A DNA stretch of 64,000 bases from Phorcus lineatus (lineage: Eukaryota; Mollusca; Gastropoda; Trochida; Trochidae). Of this stretch, positions 50,901 to 56,413 are shown piece after piece. The translations under genes and the position numbers were made by a program. The notes under the pieces were generated by a model that saw only the letters and a program-made list of their open reading frames with translations, was not told the DNA's origin and searched no databases. The stretch covers positions 13,083,940-13,147,939 of the forward strand of contig OV121097.1 in the NCBI GenBank assembly GCA_921293015.1, written 5' to 3'. How positions within the stretch are numbered: position 1 is the first letter of the stretch; each line of letters opens with the position of its first letter.

Positions 50901-52460
50901 AGCAACATATCAAGATCATCGGAAATTGAATTAACATTCATTTTTTTTTTTTAAAACTCAAAGAGTCTAATGGTAAAAGCTTACATTCATTGTGGAAACA
51001 CACTGCATAATACGAACAGTTTTAAGATGTTATAAATGCCTCTATCTTTATGTACCTAAAACCTATAGAAATAGCTTATAGACTTCATAGCAGTCTTTCA
51101 AATTCCAGCAAATATCTCCCTTAAAAACTACATGGTGCATAGGACTTTAAAACAAATGAAATTCAGATTTGTGTCGTCAAGCTTTTAAATTTTACCTGTG
51201 TTTGTTAACAGATCTAATATGATGAACATGATTTTTAGGAACTATATCCTTTCTACAGACCAGTAGTAGGCATGGAAAGAATATATTAGACTAATCACCA
51301 AAGTGCACACTTATGATAGATAACAAAATATCAAAGGGAGAGAACTCTGTAAGAACAGGTGCAACTTGGTACTGATTCTGGTTTCCCCTGCTTATCAAGT
51401 TTCTAGAGGTGAGGTGATTCGGGGTTTAATTTGCTTTCACAAGTATAATCACAGCTGCTGGTATTATTGCAGGCAGAAAGCTCACAATGCTATTGTGGCT
51501 ATGCATTGTGAAACCTGTGAGCATTGGCTGGAACTAGCGAATAATGGGTGCGGTACTGTGTTGAAATTCAGTGTAGCATTGCACCGAAGCTTACATAGCT
51601 GAGGCGTCCAAGTTGCTAATTTTACTTCACAAAAGATCACCAAAACAATCATATTTGTCTTTTTCAATTCCCTCATTAACAGCGACAATTTTACAGAGAG
51701 TTTTGGTAAAGACTGATTTTAATCCAAAACTTATTGAGAGTGATAGAATTTAAAACCTTGTACATCTCATGCACATATAATCAACAACACTATGATAGCC
51801 TTCACATGAAAAGCAGACGCACAGACTGAAGGGGTCAATTATATACCCAAAACCAAAATGGAGTTGTTGATGTCGCCGAGCTAACACATACCTGGTCATA
51901 TTCCTTCATTGTGCGGGCTCGGATTGGCGACATCCGCCCGTTGTTCTGTTTTGTCACCACTGTAAAAATCACCAGAGTATATAAAGAATAGATATCTTCA
52001 CTGATTTTCTAGACATGGAGCATATGTTTTATTTGGTAAATTTTATCATTTATCGCTGTAATTTAATATTAAACATGAATTCTGTTTCAAATTGTAAGGT
52101 TGATAAGCTATGGATGAAATACAGATTCAGTGTCAACTAATTCATTGAAGTAGGTAATAGAAATTCCAAACTGGCAAGAACTTCATTGTTTTGTTGAAAA
52201 CAATCATACAGTTTCTGTTGGATATGTTATTTTCTGTTGTTTGATGAGCGAGTTATTATTTAGAATCGCTTAGAAACTATTCCAGTCATTAGTACCATGG
52301 CAACAGTTTGGATGTAAGAACTTTTATGAGTTTGTATAAAGGATGTGAATATTTCAAAGACATAACTTCTGTGTTTGAGTATCACTTACTTGGAATGGAT
52401 CCATCTTGATATTCGAGGTGGTTGCCAAACGTCACCTCAGGCAGATGGTCTGGATTCGAA
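8798..52460 (-). CDS. CDK5RAP2: CDK5RAP2 / myomegalin (PDE4DIP) / centrosomin orthologue, 38 exons, about 2,725 residues
   Basis: Scaffold of the pericentriolar material and other microtubule-organising sites; in characterised animals its N-terminal CM1 motif binds and activates gamma-tubulin ring complexes. Seen here: CM1 across the exons at 51892-51959, 50708-50812 and 49584-49660 (MSPIRARTMKEYDQ, KKENFSLKLRIYFLEERMQQ, NIELKVQVESLKKEL), near-identical to the family consensus. Then come about 650 residues of coiled coil (residues 110-750), a Gly/Gln-rich linker, an 832-residue exon with TSP repeats and an SxIP motif, a Ser-rich domain, a 9-heptad run and a C-terminal coiled coil ending NKPL. 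All 38 exons join with compatible phase and GT-AG sites. Residues are numbered from the Ser of SNPDHL in the exon at 52390-52460. The start codon is uncertain: the ATG formed across the 52390/51959 junction, or an exon further upstream. Length is above human CDK5RAP2 (1,893) and PDE4DIP (about 2,350). Whether it is best called CDK5RAP2 or myomegalin cannot be settled; invertebrates usually have one copy. Confidence 0.88.
9857..10203 (-). CDS. Unrecognised open frame in a CpG-richer intronic island
   Basis: A minus-strand frame of about 115 codons beginning MQMSHALSCGMRPSTPAFEP and containing LEDLDINDLF. The block at 9640-10620 has clearly more CpG than its surroundings. TATATAAG lies about 330 bp upstream on the same strand (10538-10548). 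A GTAAGA donor-like site follows ATT near 9900, so this could be a first exon. An overlapping + frame (10014-10223, 69 codons) is equally open. No family recognised; it could be a nested small gene, an alternative promoter or a transposon fragment. Confidence 0.22.
11284..12192. repeat. 41-bp minisatellite with 82-bp higher-order period
   Basis: About 22 units of 41 bp containing GCTACCAAAAATTTAGTGCA. Through the central part two variants alternate strictly, CTGTCTGTCACAGTAG and CTGTTTGTCACGTTAG, giving an 82-bp dimer period. The last six or so units belong to a third variant (CAACCATTC). Lies inside the last intron of the CDK5RAP2-like gene. Confidence 0.95.
12394..12532 (-). CDS. CDK5RAP2: CDK5RAP2-like exon: C-terminal coiled coil
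   Basis: Acceptor CCGTTACAG, donor GTGAGT, phase 0 in and 1 out. NSELKEHLVKLRSQYDLSKL SLREANERLKATNKQRADME. A candidate CM2-like region, though CM2 is too divergent to call by eye. Confidence 0.93.
12976..13134 (-). CDS. CDK5RAP2: CDK5RAP2-like exon: C-terminal coiled coil
   Basis: 53 codons, phase 0-0, acceptor ATGTTCAG (extended in the raw sequence), donor GTCAGG. STLREIEMATENLHICMKEE KRLISAFWLSQLPPINEL. Codon content is GC-richer than the flanking introns. Confidence 0.92.
15186..15358 (-). CDS. CDK5RAP2: CDK5RAP2-like exon: C-terminal conserved segment
   Basis: Acceptor GAAATTTCAG, donor GTGAGA, phase 1 in and 0 out. VRVDSDIRRLFAIGKIDDYE KLRKEN, then a helix ending SKPISE. The LFAxGxxDxYEKLRKE pattern is, from memory, found near the C terminus of family members. 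Confidence 0.92.
16073..16336 (-). CDS. CDK5RAP2: CDK5RAP2-like exon: Ser-rich segment
   Basis: Acceptor TCTAACACAG, donor GTGGAA, phase 1-1, 87 full codons. HLMSDFTSTTTESHKRSMRD at the start, HLSSMENLKYWVDSSPADAM at the end. Predicted mostly disordered with one short helix. Confidence 0.88.
16795..17192. repeat. Palindromic MITE (17072-17192) and related fragment (16795-16862)
   Basis: GGGCCTCGATTTTCTAAGCT at the left end pairs with AAAATCTAGGCCC at the right, and CTCTCTTAGCACTAAGA pairs with its own inverted copy TCTTAGCACTAAGAGAG. A diverged single arm with CTAAGAGAGCTTTGAAATCT lies just upstream. Typical non-autonomous foldback structure, no coding frame. Confidence 0.6.
17267..17419 (-). 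CDS. CDK5RAP2: CDK5RAP2-like exon
   Basis: Acceptor TTTATCTACAG, donor GTGCGT, phase 1-1. DAPDGRPSPESTLRQDQSEP (disordered) then YIRNFLSEKEYKFNVVTREA. An alternative minus-strand frame of about 80 codons over this exon is a shadow. Confidence 0.85.
18092..18259 (-). CDS. CDK5RAP2: CDK5RAP2-like exon: third coiled-coil module
   Basis: Acceptor ATTGAACAG, donor GTCAGT, phase 1-1, 55 full codons. ELLLEVQRLRRQLERSIDSN GLLRSKLEEMLEHKHE matches the vertebrate family pattern of paired QLExSI and LRxxLE segments. Confidence 0.93.
18787..18899 (-). CDS. CDK5RAP2: CDK5RAP2-like exon: coiled coil with LELSVYEKL motif
   Basis: Acceptor TCATCTGCAG, donor GTGGGT, phase 2 in and 1 out. LNLELCNLRERDMERTELNK then SLRLELSVYEKLKGNQK. 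The LELSVYEKL step recurs as GELSIYETL in the exon at 20662-21707. Confidence 0.92.
19353..19744 (-). CDS. CDK5RAP2: CDK5RAP2-like exon: perfect heptad-repeat array
   Basis: Acceptor CCAACACAG, donor GTGTGT, phase 0 in and 2 out, 130 codons. After DREAMMEKLQHDLSRSQSVL there are nine consecutive 7-residue units of the type DREKTLR, DNEKTLS, ERERSIV and EREKTIV, then KKEKLEIMLKKASKEIKR. A continuous, exceptionally regular single helix or coiled coil of about 65 residues. Confidence 0.95.
20183..20340 (-). CDS. CDK5RAP2: CDK5RAP2-like exon: coiled coil
   Basis: Acceptor TCAAACCCAG, donor GTGTCT, phase 1 in and 0 out. AQEHLHQTCEKRIHDLERTV and LTSRQASISEKIFLMDEREK IIHDTK; highly charged heptads. 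Confidence 0.9.
20662..21707 (-). CDS. CDK5RAP2: CDK5RAP2-like 1-kb exon
   Basis: Acceptor TTATCCTAG, donor GTTAAG, phase 2 in and 1 out, 348 full codons. Starts YRVDLHNKNLEIQQLQMISE RFQKELE (coiled coil). Then comes a Ser/Asp-rich stretch of about 190 residues, a coiled coil with LKGELSIYETLYKS, a duplicated QGSPGKSMG/QASPGKSL step, and a final MRKRLEEGLDQNDKIRDELL module. Confidence 0.95.
21955..22105 (-). CDS. CDK5RAP2: CDK5RAP2-like exon: coiled coil
   Basis: Acceptor CCCTAACCAG, donor GTCAGT. The split codon makes ATG, then SVCESQSAPVPVQAVSVSSS and DKYQQLLHSNQQLRKQLAQL QD. I chose donor GTCAGT over the nearby GTATAT because only it (phase 2) fits the next exon. Confidence 0.88.
22231..22360 (-). 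mobile_element. SINE-like family, diverged copy
   Basis: Starts GAGGTGAGGTGATTTGGG and continues with the family's CAACACCATTTTGG and GGAGCTAGCGAACCATG. Truncated before the tRNA-like head. Same orientation as the four other copies. Confidence 0.6.
22807..25305 (-). CDS. CDK5RAP2: CDK5RAP2-like giant exon (832 residues)
   Basis: Acceptor TTATTTCCAG, donor GTGAGT, phase 1-1. Starts with split Val then NYTNSYNQHYHRHSDSSPEW. Features in order: Ser/Thr-Pro-rich N-terminal part with several TSP motifs (about residues 945-1060), coiled coils (LRKLVQQLQEDLVGALKQNH and following), an SxIP motif SQIPRPKQR at about 1290, a coiled coil with SPSRGTSPVRRSP, a tandemly repeated low-complexity block around DPQAYRS, and a final helix SSLRKQLVNSQNVNTVLKNE. 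The SxIP with flanking basic residues predicts EB1 binding, known for human CDK5RAP2. Open over 2.5 kb, so firmly coding. Confidence 0.97.
25613..26010 (-). CDS. CDK5RAP2: CDK5RAP2-like exon: coiled-coil module plus Gly/Gln/Pro linker
   Basis: Acceptor TTTGTTACAG, donor GTGAGT, phase 2 in and 1 out, 132 full codons. The first 45 residues hold LRQQLQEGVERNNNLRLVLE, a module shared with vertebrate family members and repeated twice more in this protein. The rest is a Gly/Gln/Pro-rich spacer built on PGQ and GQA steps. Confidence 0.9.
26559..26628 (-). CDS. CDK5RAP2: Candidate alternative first coding exon
   Basis: Minus-strand open frame with ATG at 26624-26626 reading MRFHEMSEDLFQRRRTYISV then GS plus two bases, followed by a perfect donor GTAAGT. 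Its phase 2 end fits the acceptor of the exon at 25613-26010, giving Leu-Glu-Ala-Pro-Gln. It cannot be a cassette between the exons at 36726 and 25613, because read from that upstream frame it meets TGA. It therefore makes sense only as an alternative 5' exon for a shorter isoform. The open frame extends upstream to about 26743. Unproven. Confidence 0.35.
26936..27379. mobile_element. Long-TIR foldback element, Mutator-like MITE candidate
   Basis: Two arms of about 125 bp are near-perfect inverted repeats, starting CAGTCTGATTAAAATCGACC and extending to CTACTGTAGCGCACGT. They flank a core of about 190 bp. CGCAGCAGCT is directly repeated immediately outside both ends (26926-26935 and 27380-27389), a 10-bp putative target duplication. 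Long TIRs plus 9-11 bp duplications are typical of Mutator-like elements. No transposase. It sits inside an older repeat shared with about 47820-48010. Confidence 0.78.
29505..29580. mobile_element. Solo, diverged arm of the same foldback family
   Basis: GAGTTCATATCCCGCTAGAG through TCATCAGACTGC aligns, with about 25% differences, to the right arm of the 26936-27379 element. No partner arm was seen nearby. Confidence 0.55.
31663..31768 (-). mobile_element. 5'-truncated retroelement end with 17-bp target duplication
   Basis: TTCTTTTAGTGATATGA occurs at 31663-31679 and again at 31752-31768. The intervening 72 bp, read on the minus strand, contains CCTATGGGCCTGTGGCCTCT and ends near GACAGAAATAAACT, like a LINE or SINE 3' tail. 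Long perfect direct repeats around a short fragment fit target-primed integration. Confidence 0.65.
32103..32509 (-). pseudogene. Possible frameshifted coding remnant, unrecognised
   Basis: Two overlapping minus-strand frames, 32297-32509 (containing LTRPLSAEILSREDLCLNKT) and 32103-32318 (containing STDFDKLKNQVGLKRNYVNW EELFDIDIPKSSKSP), abut as if one protein were split by a single frameshift near 32310. Composition is more protein-like than in neighbouring intron DNA. No family recognised and no fitting splice phases for the host gene. Confidence 0.25.
35334..35576 (-). mobile_element. SINE-like family copy
   Basis: GATGAGGTGATTTGGGATTC at the left end; ACACTATTGTGGCTATGCAT and GCAGTGAAACCTGCCAGC in the body; GCTAGCCACTGCGCTA at the right, which on the minus strand is the tRNA-like head TAGCGCAGTGGCTAGC. 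Confidence 0.72.
35993..36727. repeat. 60-bp tandem minisatellite, 12 units
   Basis: Twelve near-identical 60-bp units (for example CAGTGGTACCAATAGACTGA in each) run into the donor site of the exon at 36726-36886. Since 60 is a multiple of three, one minus-strand frame stays open for about 113 codons. That frame differs from the exon's own frame, which meets TAG immediately, so it is not coding. Confidence 0.95.
36726..36886 (-). CDS. CDK5RAP2: CDK5RAP2-like exon: coiled coil plus Gly/Ala linker
   Basis: Acceptor TTATTGAAG, donor GTAGGT, phase 0 in and 2 out. LYRLLEEQLHEIRHLSELLM KEKQ is coiled coil, followed by a low-complexity GNSGAGAGAGEGAGG linker. The split codon with the exon at 25613-26010 gives Gly-Glu-Ala-Pro. 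The exon lies between two tandem arrays that copy its splice sites (see findings). The acceptor has a weak pyrimidine tract. Confidence 0.82.
36887..37185. repeat. Degenerate short tandem repeat upstream of exon 36726-36886
   Basis: At least seven diverged units of roughly 30-45 bp, each built on CTGTGCAGCTGTAATCAATC with variations and ATCAATCAA spacers. On the minus strand each unit carries GATTACAG|CTG-like sequence, an acceptor look-alike. Confidence 0.75.
37361..37465 (-). CDS. CDK5RAP2: CDK5RAP2-like exon: coiled coil
   Basis: 35 codons, phase 0-0, acceptor TTGTTACAG, donor GTGGGT. ELMNEKNQSVLDSERANRDL then INKLKEKNGSTDDMK. Confidence 0.9.
38004..38087 (-). CDS. CDK5RAP2: CDK5RAP2-like exon: coiled coil
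   Basis: 28 codons, phase 0-0, acceptor TTTTTTACAG, donor GTAAAG. DALEYNTSDGSRLKLLRDQL then REKDKLLE. Confidence 0.88.
38839..38934 (-). CDS. CDK5RAP2: CDK5RAP2-like exon: coiled coil
   Basis: 32 codons, phase 0-0, acceptor CCCTAG (short pyrimidine tract), donor GTTAGT. AAVDGQIQANGDRGRAVKHL then EGLLADKDAALQ. Confidence 0.85.
39469..39552 (-). CDS. CDK5RAP2: CDK5RAP2-like exon: coiled coil
   Basis: 28 codons, phase 0-0, acceptor CTGCTACAG, donor GTCAGT. AMDEERRGKDDHIRQLTGKL then RSAQGELE. Confidence 0.88.
40099..40368 (-). CDS. CDK5RAP2: CDK5RAP2-like exon: 90-codon coiled coil
   Basis: 90 codons, phase 0-0, acceptor CTGTTACAG, donor GTGGGT. Starts RLLRDAESELKQKGDLLRTV and ends KKQLQTAEDAIE. 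Contains three similar units built on a Lys-Asp core followed by Leu heptads. Confidence 0.93.
40682..40756 (-). CDS. CDK5RAP2: CDK5RAP2-like exon: coiled coil
   Basis: 25 codons, phase 0-0, acceptor TTAATTACAG, donor GTAAAA. NLHAQLMKEREEVKDRLDSQ then AQHYK. Confidence 0.87.
41438..41542 (-). CDS. CDK5RAP2: CDK5RAP2-like exon: coiled coil
   Basis: 35 codons, phase 0-0, acceptor TTCCCTACAG, donor GTATGT. DLMRALGKKDGELCNFKDLL then NKAEDALKKSDTAVE. Confidence 0.9.
42355..42447 (-). CDS. CDK5RAP2: CDK5RAP2-like exon: coiled coil
   Basis: 31 codons, phase 0-0, acceptor TTGATCAG, donor GTATAT. DAETHHYELDARDSKLALLE onward to NELKLE. Confidence 0.86.
43215..43307 (-). CDS. CDK5RAP2: CDK5RAP2-like exon: coiled coil
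   Basis: 31 codons, phase 0-0, acceptor GTTCTCAG, donor GTAGGC. TKTLEDIISKSREELAQMRD onward to RMAKHK. Confidence 0.87.
43882..44001 (-). CDS. CDK5RAP2: CDK5RAP2-like exon: coiled coil
   Basis: 40 codons, phase 0-0, acceptor ATATGACAG, donor GTGAGA. Ends RDKTIQGLVAALHEKNNE, a pattern characteristic of the family's repeated coiled-coil segments. Confidence 0.9.
44291..44343 (-). repeat. tRNA-like SINE head fragment
   Basis: Minus strand reads GGCGATGTAGCTTAGTTGGT AGAGTGTCTGC, with a perfect box A (TAGCTTAGTTGG). The box B region is degenerate. Not a functional tRNA: no closable acceptor stem. Confidence 0.5.
44474..44515 (-). CDS. CDK5RAP2: CDK5RAP2-like short exon (42 nt)
   Basis: 14 codons, phase 0-0, acceptor TCTTCACAG, donor GTAAGA. 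KLEDALRNIDKKYK, two heptads of coiled coil. Confidence 0.82.
45028..45123 (-). CDS. CDK5RAP2: CDK5RAP2-like exon: coiled coil
   Basis: 32 codons, phase 0-0, acceptor ACCTGCAG, donor GTCAGT. Reads DKVDDQRLSMDKLQVKLGQL onward to NKDDTIG. Confidence 0.88.
46340..46411 (-). CDS. CDK5RAP2: CDK5RAP2-like exon
   Basis: 24 codons, phase 0-0, acceptor TGCATGCAG, donor GTGGGT. Encodes QLSCVLKEEKAVSSDSFLAN plus SHLQ. Both splice sites and phase fit. It is less heptad-like than its neighbours, so it may be a cassette exon. Confidence 0.72.
47202..47358 (-). CDS. CDK5RAP2: CDK5RAP2-like exon: coiled coil
   Basis: Acceptor GTCCTCCAG, donor GTAAGG, phase 2 in and 0 out. 52 full codons: EKEDLEEELDTAADKARTLA and onward to RDRDMN. 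Strong coiled-coil composition. Confidence 0.9.
47690..47721 (-). CDS. CDK5RAP2: CDK5RAP2-like short exon (32 nt)
   Basis: Acceptor TTCACAG, donor GTGAGT, phase 0 in and 2 out. Encodes DYKKLLLTRD plus the first two bases of Lys. Its phase fits both neighbours exactly, which supports this very short exon. Confidence 0.78.
47820..48010. repeat. Dispersed repeat shared with 26820-27480
   Basis: GACAAGCACAGAAAAGTTGGG and TGCCATGAGTGGGAAGAT match ACAAGCATAGAAAACTATGGG and GGCCATGAGTGGGAAGAT at 27393-27470. The left part matches 26850-26935. The second copy is split by the foldback element. Confidence 0.6.
48247..48381 (-). CDS. CDK5RAP2: CDK5RAP2-like exon: coiled coil
   Basis: 45 codons, phase 0-0, acceptor TTGTTTTAG, donor GTAGGT. 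Includes LNEAQQKIGQLELEKRGFEL and a further heptad-like stretch ending KFTTELG. Confidence 0.87.
48976..49057 (-). CDS. CDK5RAP2: CDK5RAP2-like exon: coiled coil
   Basis: Acceptor TGCTGCAG, donor GTAAGA, phase 2 in and 0 out. Reads STAMESLTSNHEMELNQYRS then QIEQEKKK. Charged helical sequence typical of this region. Confidence 0.85.
49175..49420 (+). repeat. Two tRNA-like repeat heads in one intron
   Basis: GGCCTGTTTGGTAGGCTG...GTGGGTTCAAACC (49180-49236) and GACCTGATGGGTCAGTTGGT...AGGGTTTGAATCCCGC (49335-49410) are homologous. The second keeps box A (GTCAGTTGGTAGA) and box B (GGTTTGAATCC). They look like two SINE-type heads about 155 bp apart. Confidence 0.5.
49584..49660 (-). CDS. CDK5RAP2: CDK5RAP2-like exon: end of CM1
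   Basis: Acceptor GTCCCCAG, donor GTCAGT, phase 0 in and 2 out. NIELKVQVESLKKELMDKHE is near-identical to the vertebrate CM1 tail NIELKVEVESLKREL. Confidence 0.93.
50379..50390 (-). CDS. CDK5RAP2: Candidate 12-nt microexon (EMRE) inside CM1
   Basis: On the minus strand, CTCTGGTCGGGGAG precedes GAAATGCGAGAG, followed by donor GTATGC. It adds Glu-Met-Arg-Glu in frame (phase 0-0) exactly between FKT and NIELK, which are contiguous in human CDK5RAP2 and fly Cnn. TGC-containing sequence (TGCTTGCTCTCT) lies just upstream, as is common near neuronal microexons. Probably alternatively spliced; unproven. Confidence 0.45.
50708..50812 (-). CDS. CDK5RAP2: CDK5RAP2-like exon: CM1 core
   Basis: 35 codons, phase 0-0. 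Contains KKENFSLKLRIYFLEERMQQ, the invariant core of CM1, which in human CDK5RAP2 includes the Phe needed for gamma-tubulin ring complex binding; that Phe (ENF) is present. Ends KFGDGDVFKT; donor GTAAGT. Confidence 0.95.
51406..51615 (-). mobile_element. SINE-like family copy
   Basis: GAGGTGAGGTGATTCGGGGT at the left, then GCTGCTGGTATTATTGCAGG, CTATTGTGGCTATGCATTGT and GGAACTAGCGAATAATGGGT. Lies in a CM1-region intron; same orientation as the others. Confidence 0.7.
51892..51959 (-). CDS. CDK5RAP2: CDK5RAP2-like exon: start of CM1
   Basis: Acceptor TTTTACAG, donor GTATGT. The split codon makes ATG (A+TG), then VTKQNNGRMSPIRARTMKEY. MSPIRARTMKEYDQ matches the human CDK5RAP2 start of CM1 (VSPTRARNMKDFENQ). 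The junction ATG is a possible translation start. Confidence 0.9.
52390..52460 (-). CDS. CDK5RAP2: CDK5RAP2-like exon: N-terminal leader
   Basis: Acceptor GTTGCAG and donor GTAAGT. Reads SNPDHLPEVTFGNHLEYQDG then SIP, phase 2 in, phase 1 out. It is open across its whole length and begins with an acceptor, so at least one more exon (coding or 5' UTR) lies upstream. Confidence 0.72.
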
Positions 52461-55400
52461 CTGCAACAAACAAACAGGAATTAAGTCATTTCTTCATCAT
52501 TAAAATCATTAAGTCAACAATACACACCAACAAGCAGCCAGATATATATACTAGAACTTTGTTTATGAGTAATAGTGAAAAGATGATGCAAAGATACTGT
52601 GAAGATGGTGCGGCAATGCTTTGGAAACTTTTTTGGCCAGTGCAAAGGGCTATGCAGTCATTAGTAATACAATCAGGTGGATGAATAATTGTGCATTGTT
52701 GTCGGGGGAATACTTGACATACAAATTTGAAATTGCTTTGGAGTATGGAAAATGAATGCATACACAATACTTGGGTAATTTTTTGTTAATTCTTAAATAA
52801 GGGAGTTATCTCTCTGAAATATTTATTTTGCACATCTATACATTTTCTTCAAAATAAACAAGATTATCCACAGGATATAATACATAATCATTGTCAGGTA
52901 AACATTCATTTGTCTTGGCCATTGGCTTAACCTTTTTCGATTATGATAAGTTTTTATCATGGGTAACGTGCCTAATATTTCGTCAGTATCTCAGGGCTAT
53001 AAGCAACTGTGAGAAGGGAGAGACAGCAGACATGATATATATAACTGCAGGGTGCAAGAGTGATATTCAACTTTCGGAAGCAAGTCGACTACTGTTTACA
53101 AGAACAAGACAACCAACCAGTATAATCTGTCATCAAGACACTTAAAAGGAGAGTCCTATTGGGGTATTTTTTGTGGAAATGAAAATCAAGGGGAAATTCT
53201 CCGTTTATACAAGTATGTTATTAGTGCATGATTATAACATAACCCAGTTGAAACATGTAACTGAGGGTAACATTTTGCGAGTGTGGGAAGAAGCAGTTAA
53301 GGAAGAAGCAGTTAAGGTCTCCTGTATCTGTGGACAAGATAACCCTCCAGATCACTGTGCCAGCTGTGGCGCTGGATCACCAGCTCTCGGCCACCTGGAG
53401 GCGAGTCTAGCACATTATCACAGGGGCAAGGGAGAGGACTCATAACTCGTAGATATCAAGGCGAGAGTGTTGTTTTAATAGAGATTTGTCTGCTACCTAA
53501 ATGTTAAATGTGCCACAATAGGACCTGAGTCTACGAAGTTGGAGTTCCTGAGAGTATGCTAATGAATACACAAATTTTGTATCATTTCACATACTCATAC
53601 ATATATTTCCATAATCAAAATAATGATGGTGTATTCACGTATTTTTTTTTGGGGTTTATCATTTGCACGAATTCTCACAAGTTATAGGATGTTGTTAATT
53701 TAACTGGAAGAATTTGCTCACCTGCAAAATTTTGTCACTGAGTTTGCCAATGATGTAAATAAATGTGAATAGAGGCAAACAATTTTAGATATTAATGCAT
53801 AAAGTTAACCTCATTTTTTTTTTATCAATTGGTTTTGAACGGCAAACAAATACCAATTAAACCATTCAAGTTTGAGTTGATTTGCCAAAAATTCAACAGA
53901 AAAAAACTGAGAATGATGCAGACATCAATAGATAATGGGAAGCAAAATTTTACAAAAATATCTTTGAATGAGCGTGTGAAAGCAAAGGTAAGAACATGAT
54001 CCACAGGGGTGAGGGTGGGGCAAGTTTGGTTTGGGAATATCTTCCGTGAGTCACACACGCAGTATCTGTGAGAGATAACACATGCATGGATATCAGCCCC
54101 TTGTGTCACATATGTGCTTGGTAATCAATTCGGCTCCTCGAAATAAATCTATTATCAAATATTTAAATTTTATCTCAGTTCCTTCAACTTAAATGATTGT
54201 CATTGGATAATGCATTGATAAGTGAAATTTAAATTTTGATAACCTAGCTAAACTTTAAAAAAAAGTCGAACTAAAAATATCATTATTAACAAGACATTTT
54301 CTAAATGAAAATATTTTCATTGAAATTATTTCAAATACCAAGCAAAATAACTCAACCTTAATAGAGCCTCTTTGATAACAAAGGCACAAAATCACAGCTC
54401 ATGGGACACAGAAAAAAACTTGTCTTTGATCTTTTTATCATTTAAAAGCCTCTTATATATCCTTTAAAACCAGTTACAAATTTATCAAAGAGAAAAACAT
54501 TTGAACAGCAACATTCAAAAATGTTATACAAAATAAGGAATTCATAATTACAACATTCTCACAGAATCACATCATCCACGCCTGTCCATATTATCAACAC
54601 AAACACAATTACTGTCAGCCTGCCAATTACAAATCTCAAGAGATTTCTGAACAACACTTTGGGCAGATTAGGGTCAACAGAACATGAGATTAGCCCCCTA
54701 ATCAGAGATAATCTGCTGTAACACAATTCCCGTAATGGTCAGTGATGAGTATATAAATCACACAGACCTGCTACATGGCATGTCATGTTACCCCAAGCTG
54801 ACAACTGTCTTGCTCTAATCAACACTGTCAACCTGGTGCAATCTGCTTGTATTGTACATACTCTTTAAAAAAACAAATTTGACAGAAAACTTGGTGGATT
54901 TTCTAAATCTTTTGTTTTAATTCACTTACATGCTTCATGATCGTGACACCATAATCAATATTTATTATTTAGGTTGACAGTGTTTTAAATTTCCAAAACA
55001 TTCCCAAAATGAAATTACTCTTTTGATATCGGCAAGGCTAAGACTTGTATTCTCCTTCATAGTCATAAAAGCACAGCACAAAACATTCTGGCAGAAATGT
55101 TTTTCTGCTAATCAAAACTTATTATTTCTTCTATGCCTTATGCCAAATTTCTGAATACAATATTTTGAAAGAAATGGACAAACAGCTGACATCATTACAA
55201 AGAGATCTGACATCTAGGAAATACCATAATTGGTCACCTAATTATTACACTGCCCCAAGCCCTCAGTGAACTAAATTGAAAATGAAGGGTTTATTTCAAA
55301 CAATGTTGGTCTGCCAGTAACTCACACTGGACATAATTACAGTGGACAAACCTTTGTGAGATCCTTGCTCTTGGACTTCACACCATCATGGTATATTAAC

Positions 55401-56304
55401 TACAAGGGTTGGTTGGTCAAAGTAATAGATCCTCTCTAAGTCCCTCTGCTAAATATGATTGAAGTAATTGTATCAAACTATGTGAACAAAACTATTTTGC
55501 AAAAGATAATCATTTCCACCAGGATCTAATTATTGACTTTTCAAAGTTCATAACTGGACACAGCGGAGAAGTGGATGTTATTAGAGATCTTTGATCTTGC
55601 ATAAAAGACTGGAATCCATCTAAATTCCTCACTGAGATCATTGGTGATCAAGGTTTGTCCATGACTCATATTGCAAGGAACACAACCACCATTGATGGTC
55701 AGTTTACCTCTGAAGTTCACAACAATATCAGCCTGCAAATACTTATGCTGGACAATGAGGTAAAGCTTCAAAGGATCCTTGCTCAGTGCTTTATGACCAC
55801 ATACCAAAGATTAGAATCAATTTTATTTCCTAATTATAGAATCTTGGTATCAGATTTCAAGAATTGGTGCTTACTGTTATTTAGGACCTTGTCACTAAAA
55901 ATACAAAGCTCTATCTAGTGCTAAAGATGTGTGAATATTTAACATGAATTTGTCCATGAATAATTTGCTTGTATCGAATACATTTAATGGTGCCAGAAGC
56001 TTGAGTACGAGATAAATTGTATTCCTGATCTCTCAATTATAGCATGCATGTCCTGAAAAAACCAATTCATTGTCAAGGTTTTTCTCAGATTAAGGAAGTT
56101 TGTTCAATCCCTCATATAATAATTGCTTCAAATAGTCCAGGAATCTGCTATGTTTTTGTTGGTATTAAATAAAAGTTCATTTAATGCTCTACAACTCAGT
56201 TCAAGATTGTTCATTTATGAAAATTTAATAGCTGTTCAAAGAACTTGATCATTTTTGTATTGCATTATAGTTCTGGAATTGTAAAGTTTGAATAGGTCAG
56301 ATTA

Positions 56305-56354
56305 AGGTGAGGTAATATGGGGTTTCAAGAGTATTTCACTTATATTGCGGCTGC

Positions 56355-56413
<59 letters not shown>

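Larger units (their letters stand above)
36887..52389 (-). other. Introns of the N-terminal half of the CDK5RAP2-like gene
   Basis: Introns of 0.3-1.1 kb. They hold the degenerate repeat at 36887-37185, a duplicated block (41221-41345 and about 42583-42705), tRNA-like fragments (44291-44343, 49175-49250, 49330-49420), a dispersed repeat (about 47820-48010) and a SINE-like copy (51406-51615). No further exon with a fitting phase was found. Confidence 0.7.
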
